Below, piece by piece: positions 31,338 through 31,875 of a stretch of 31,875 nucleotides of DNA. The number at the start of each line of letters is the position of its first letter. Positions within the stretch are counted from its first letter, which is position 1. The notes under the pieces were generated by a model. The model was not told the DNA's origin, made no database searches, and was given only the letters and a program-made list of their open reading frames with translations. Source of the stretch: Hyphococcus sp. (GTDB taxonomy: Bacteria; Pseudomonadota; Alphaproteobacteria; Caulobacterales; Parvularculaceae); NCBI GenBank assembly GCA_021604585.1, contig BQJG01000042.1:1-31875 (forward strand). Direction: 5' to 3'. The position numbers and the translations under genes were made by a program.

Positions 31338-31853
31338 CTACCTGCCGCTTGAATAAACCGTCATATTCTCGAGCACGAGGTTTGAACCGCTCTCACTCAT
31401 GATGAGCATGGCGGCCATGCCGATGGTGAACATCGTCCACACCGCACCGAACAGCAGCAGAAAAATAATCGAGCGGTTGACGCCGTGAGAGAGCACGGCG
31501 CGGTCCGACTTGTTCGGATCGTAGCGCACCGCGACTTGCGCGCCGACAGGGAGCGCGTCGTAAATCTCGCGGTGATAACTCTGGCCTGAGCTGCCCGAAT
31601 ATCCAAACGCGATGGTCTTGCCGGTGCGCTCAACATGATCGGGCGTGTAACGATATTCGACCTTGGCGCGATAGGTGGTGCCGTCATCATCGCTGCTCTC
31701 CACGAAATCCGATGCAATGATGGTTCCCGGCGTCGTCGGCCAATGCGCCGCCTGCTTGCCGTAAAAATAGGAGTGGAGGCCGAACCCCAATATCAATACG
31801 CCGACCGCCAGAAACACGCCGAAAAACAGCGTCAGAAAAATCGAACCGCCCAT
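31338..31853 (-). CDS. DUF3592 domain membrane protein
   Basis: A 171-residue protein with an N-terminal membrane helix (about 5-28), a small beta domain with WPTTPGTIIASDF, EYRYTPD and GAQVAVRYDPNKSDRAVL, and a second helix (about 128-150). This is the DUF3592 pattern, function unknown. Its ATG is at 31853, near the window edge; the gene itself is complete. Confidence 0.88.
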   Translation of the reverse strand: MGGSIFLTLFFGVFLAVGVLILGFGLHSYFYGKQAAHWPTTPGTIIASDFVESSDDDGTTYRAKVEYRYTPDHVERTGKTIAFGYSGSSGQSYHREIYDALPVGAQVAVRYDPNKSDRAVLSHGVNRSIIFLLLFGAVWTMFTIGMAAMLIMSESGSNLVLENMTVYSSGR

Positions 31854-31875
31854 GGCGCGCCCTCCCCGATTTCGC

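Noticed and set aside
1..31875. Searched for CRISPR arrays, insertion sequences, tRNA and rRNA genes, attachment sites
   Set aside because: No regular repeats, transposase frames, cloverleaf-like segments or rRNA stretches were seen by eye.

Overview
The window is a 31.9 kb stretch of moderately high-GC bacterial chromosome. It is almost certainly from an alphaproteobacterium. The evidence is the tolQRAB-pal-cpoB-tilS-ftsH-folP-glmM gene order, a serC leader RNA upstream of serC-serA, and general codon use. The exact family cannot be fixed from sequence alone. There is no insertion sequence, prophage, CRISPR array, rRNA or tRNA that I can see. Coding density is high and no gene-free stretch reaches 300 bases.

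Left part (1-4.3 kb): a thiamine-linked region. thiC runs off the left edge. It is preceded, with a 4-base overlap, by an unrecognised PH-like membrane protein. Both lie behind one TPP riboswitch (about 1513-1620, minus strand). A divergent SAM-dependent methyltransferase follows. Next comes a secreted phosphodiester glycosidase-family protein (DUF2233) lying behind a second TPP riboswitch with an unusually long internal arm (about 3496-3675). A membrane-anchored thioredoxin-like protein lies further upstream on the same strand.

Middle part (4.3-16.4 kb): mainly housekeeping and small accessory genes. purA, a membrane-anchored dihaem cytochrome c, and serC-serA are all on the minus strand; serC has a structured leader. 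Then come an EamA-type exporter, a PhzF-family isomerase, thiD, a tiny two-helix membrane protein, a glyoxalase-related protein, a SnoaL-like protein, an HxlR regulator with clear inverted-repeat operators, a basic secreted protein of unknown function, and a TetR regulator divergent from an AhpD-like protein.

Right part (16.4-31.9 kb): a conserved envelope and essential-gene block on the minus strand reads ybgC, tolQ, tolR, tolA, tolB, pal, cpoB, tilS, ftsH, then folP and glmM. It is interrupted between ftsH and folP by a plus-strand pair, an AraC regulator and a secreted two-domain beta-sandwich protein. The block ends beside a plus-strand GT61-like glycosyltransferase and a DUF3592 membrane protein. 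Tol-Pal and CpoB keep the outer membrane attached during division. FtsH, TilS, FolP and GlmM supply proteolysis, tRNA modification, folate and cell-wall precursors.

The most interesting signals are the two differently expanded TPP riboswitches controlling genes not known to belong to thiamine metabolism, several leader hairpins that appear to bury ribosome-binding sites, and the AraC/secreted-protein pair breaking a conserved gene order.
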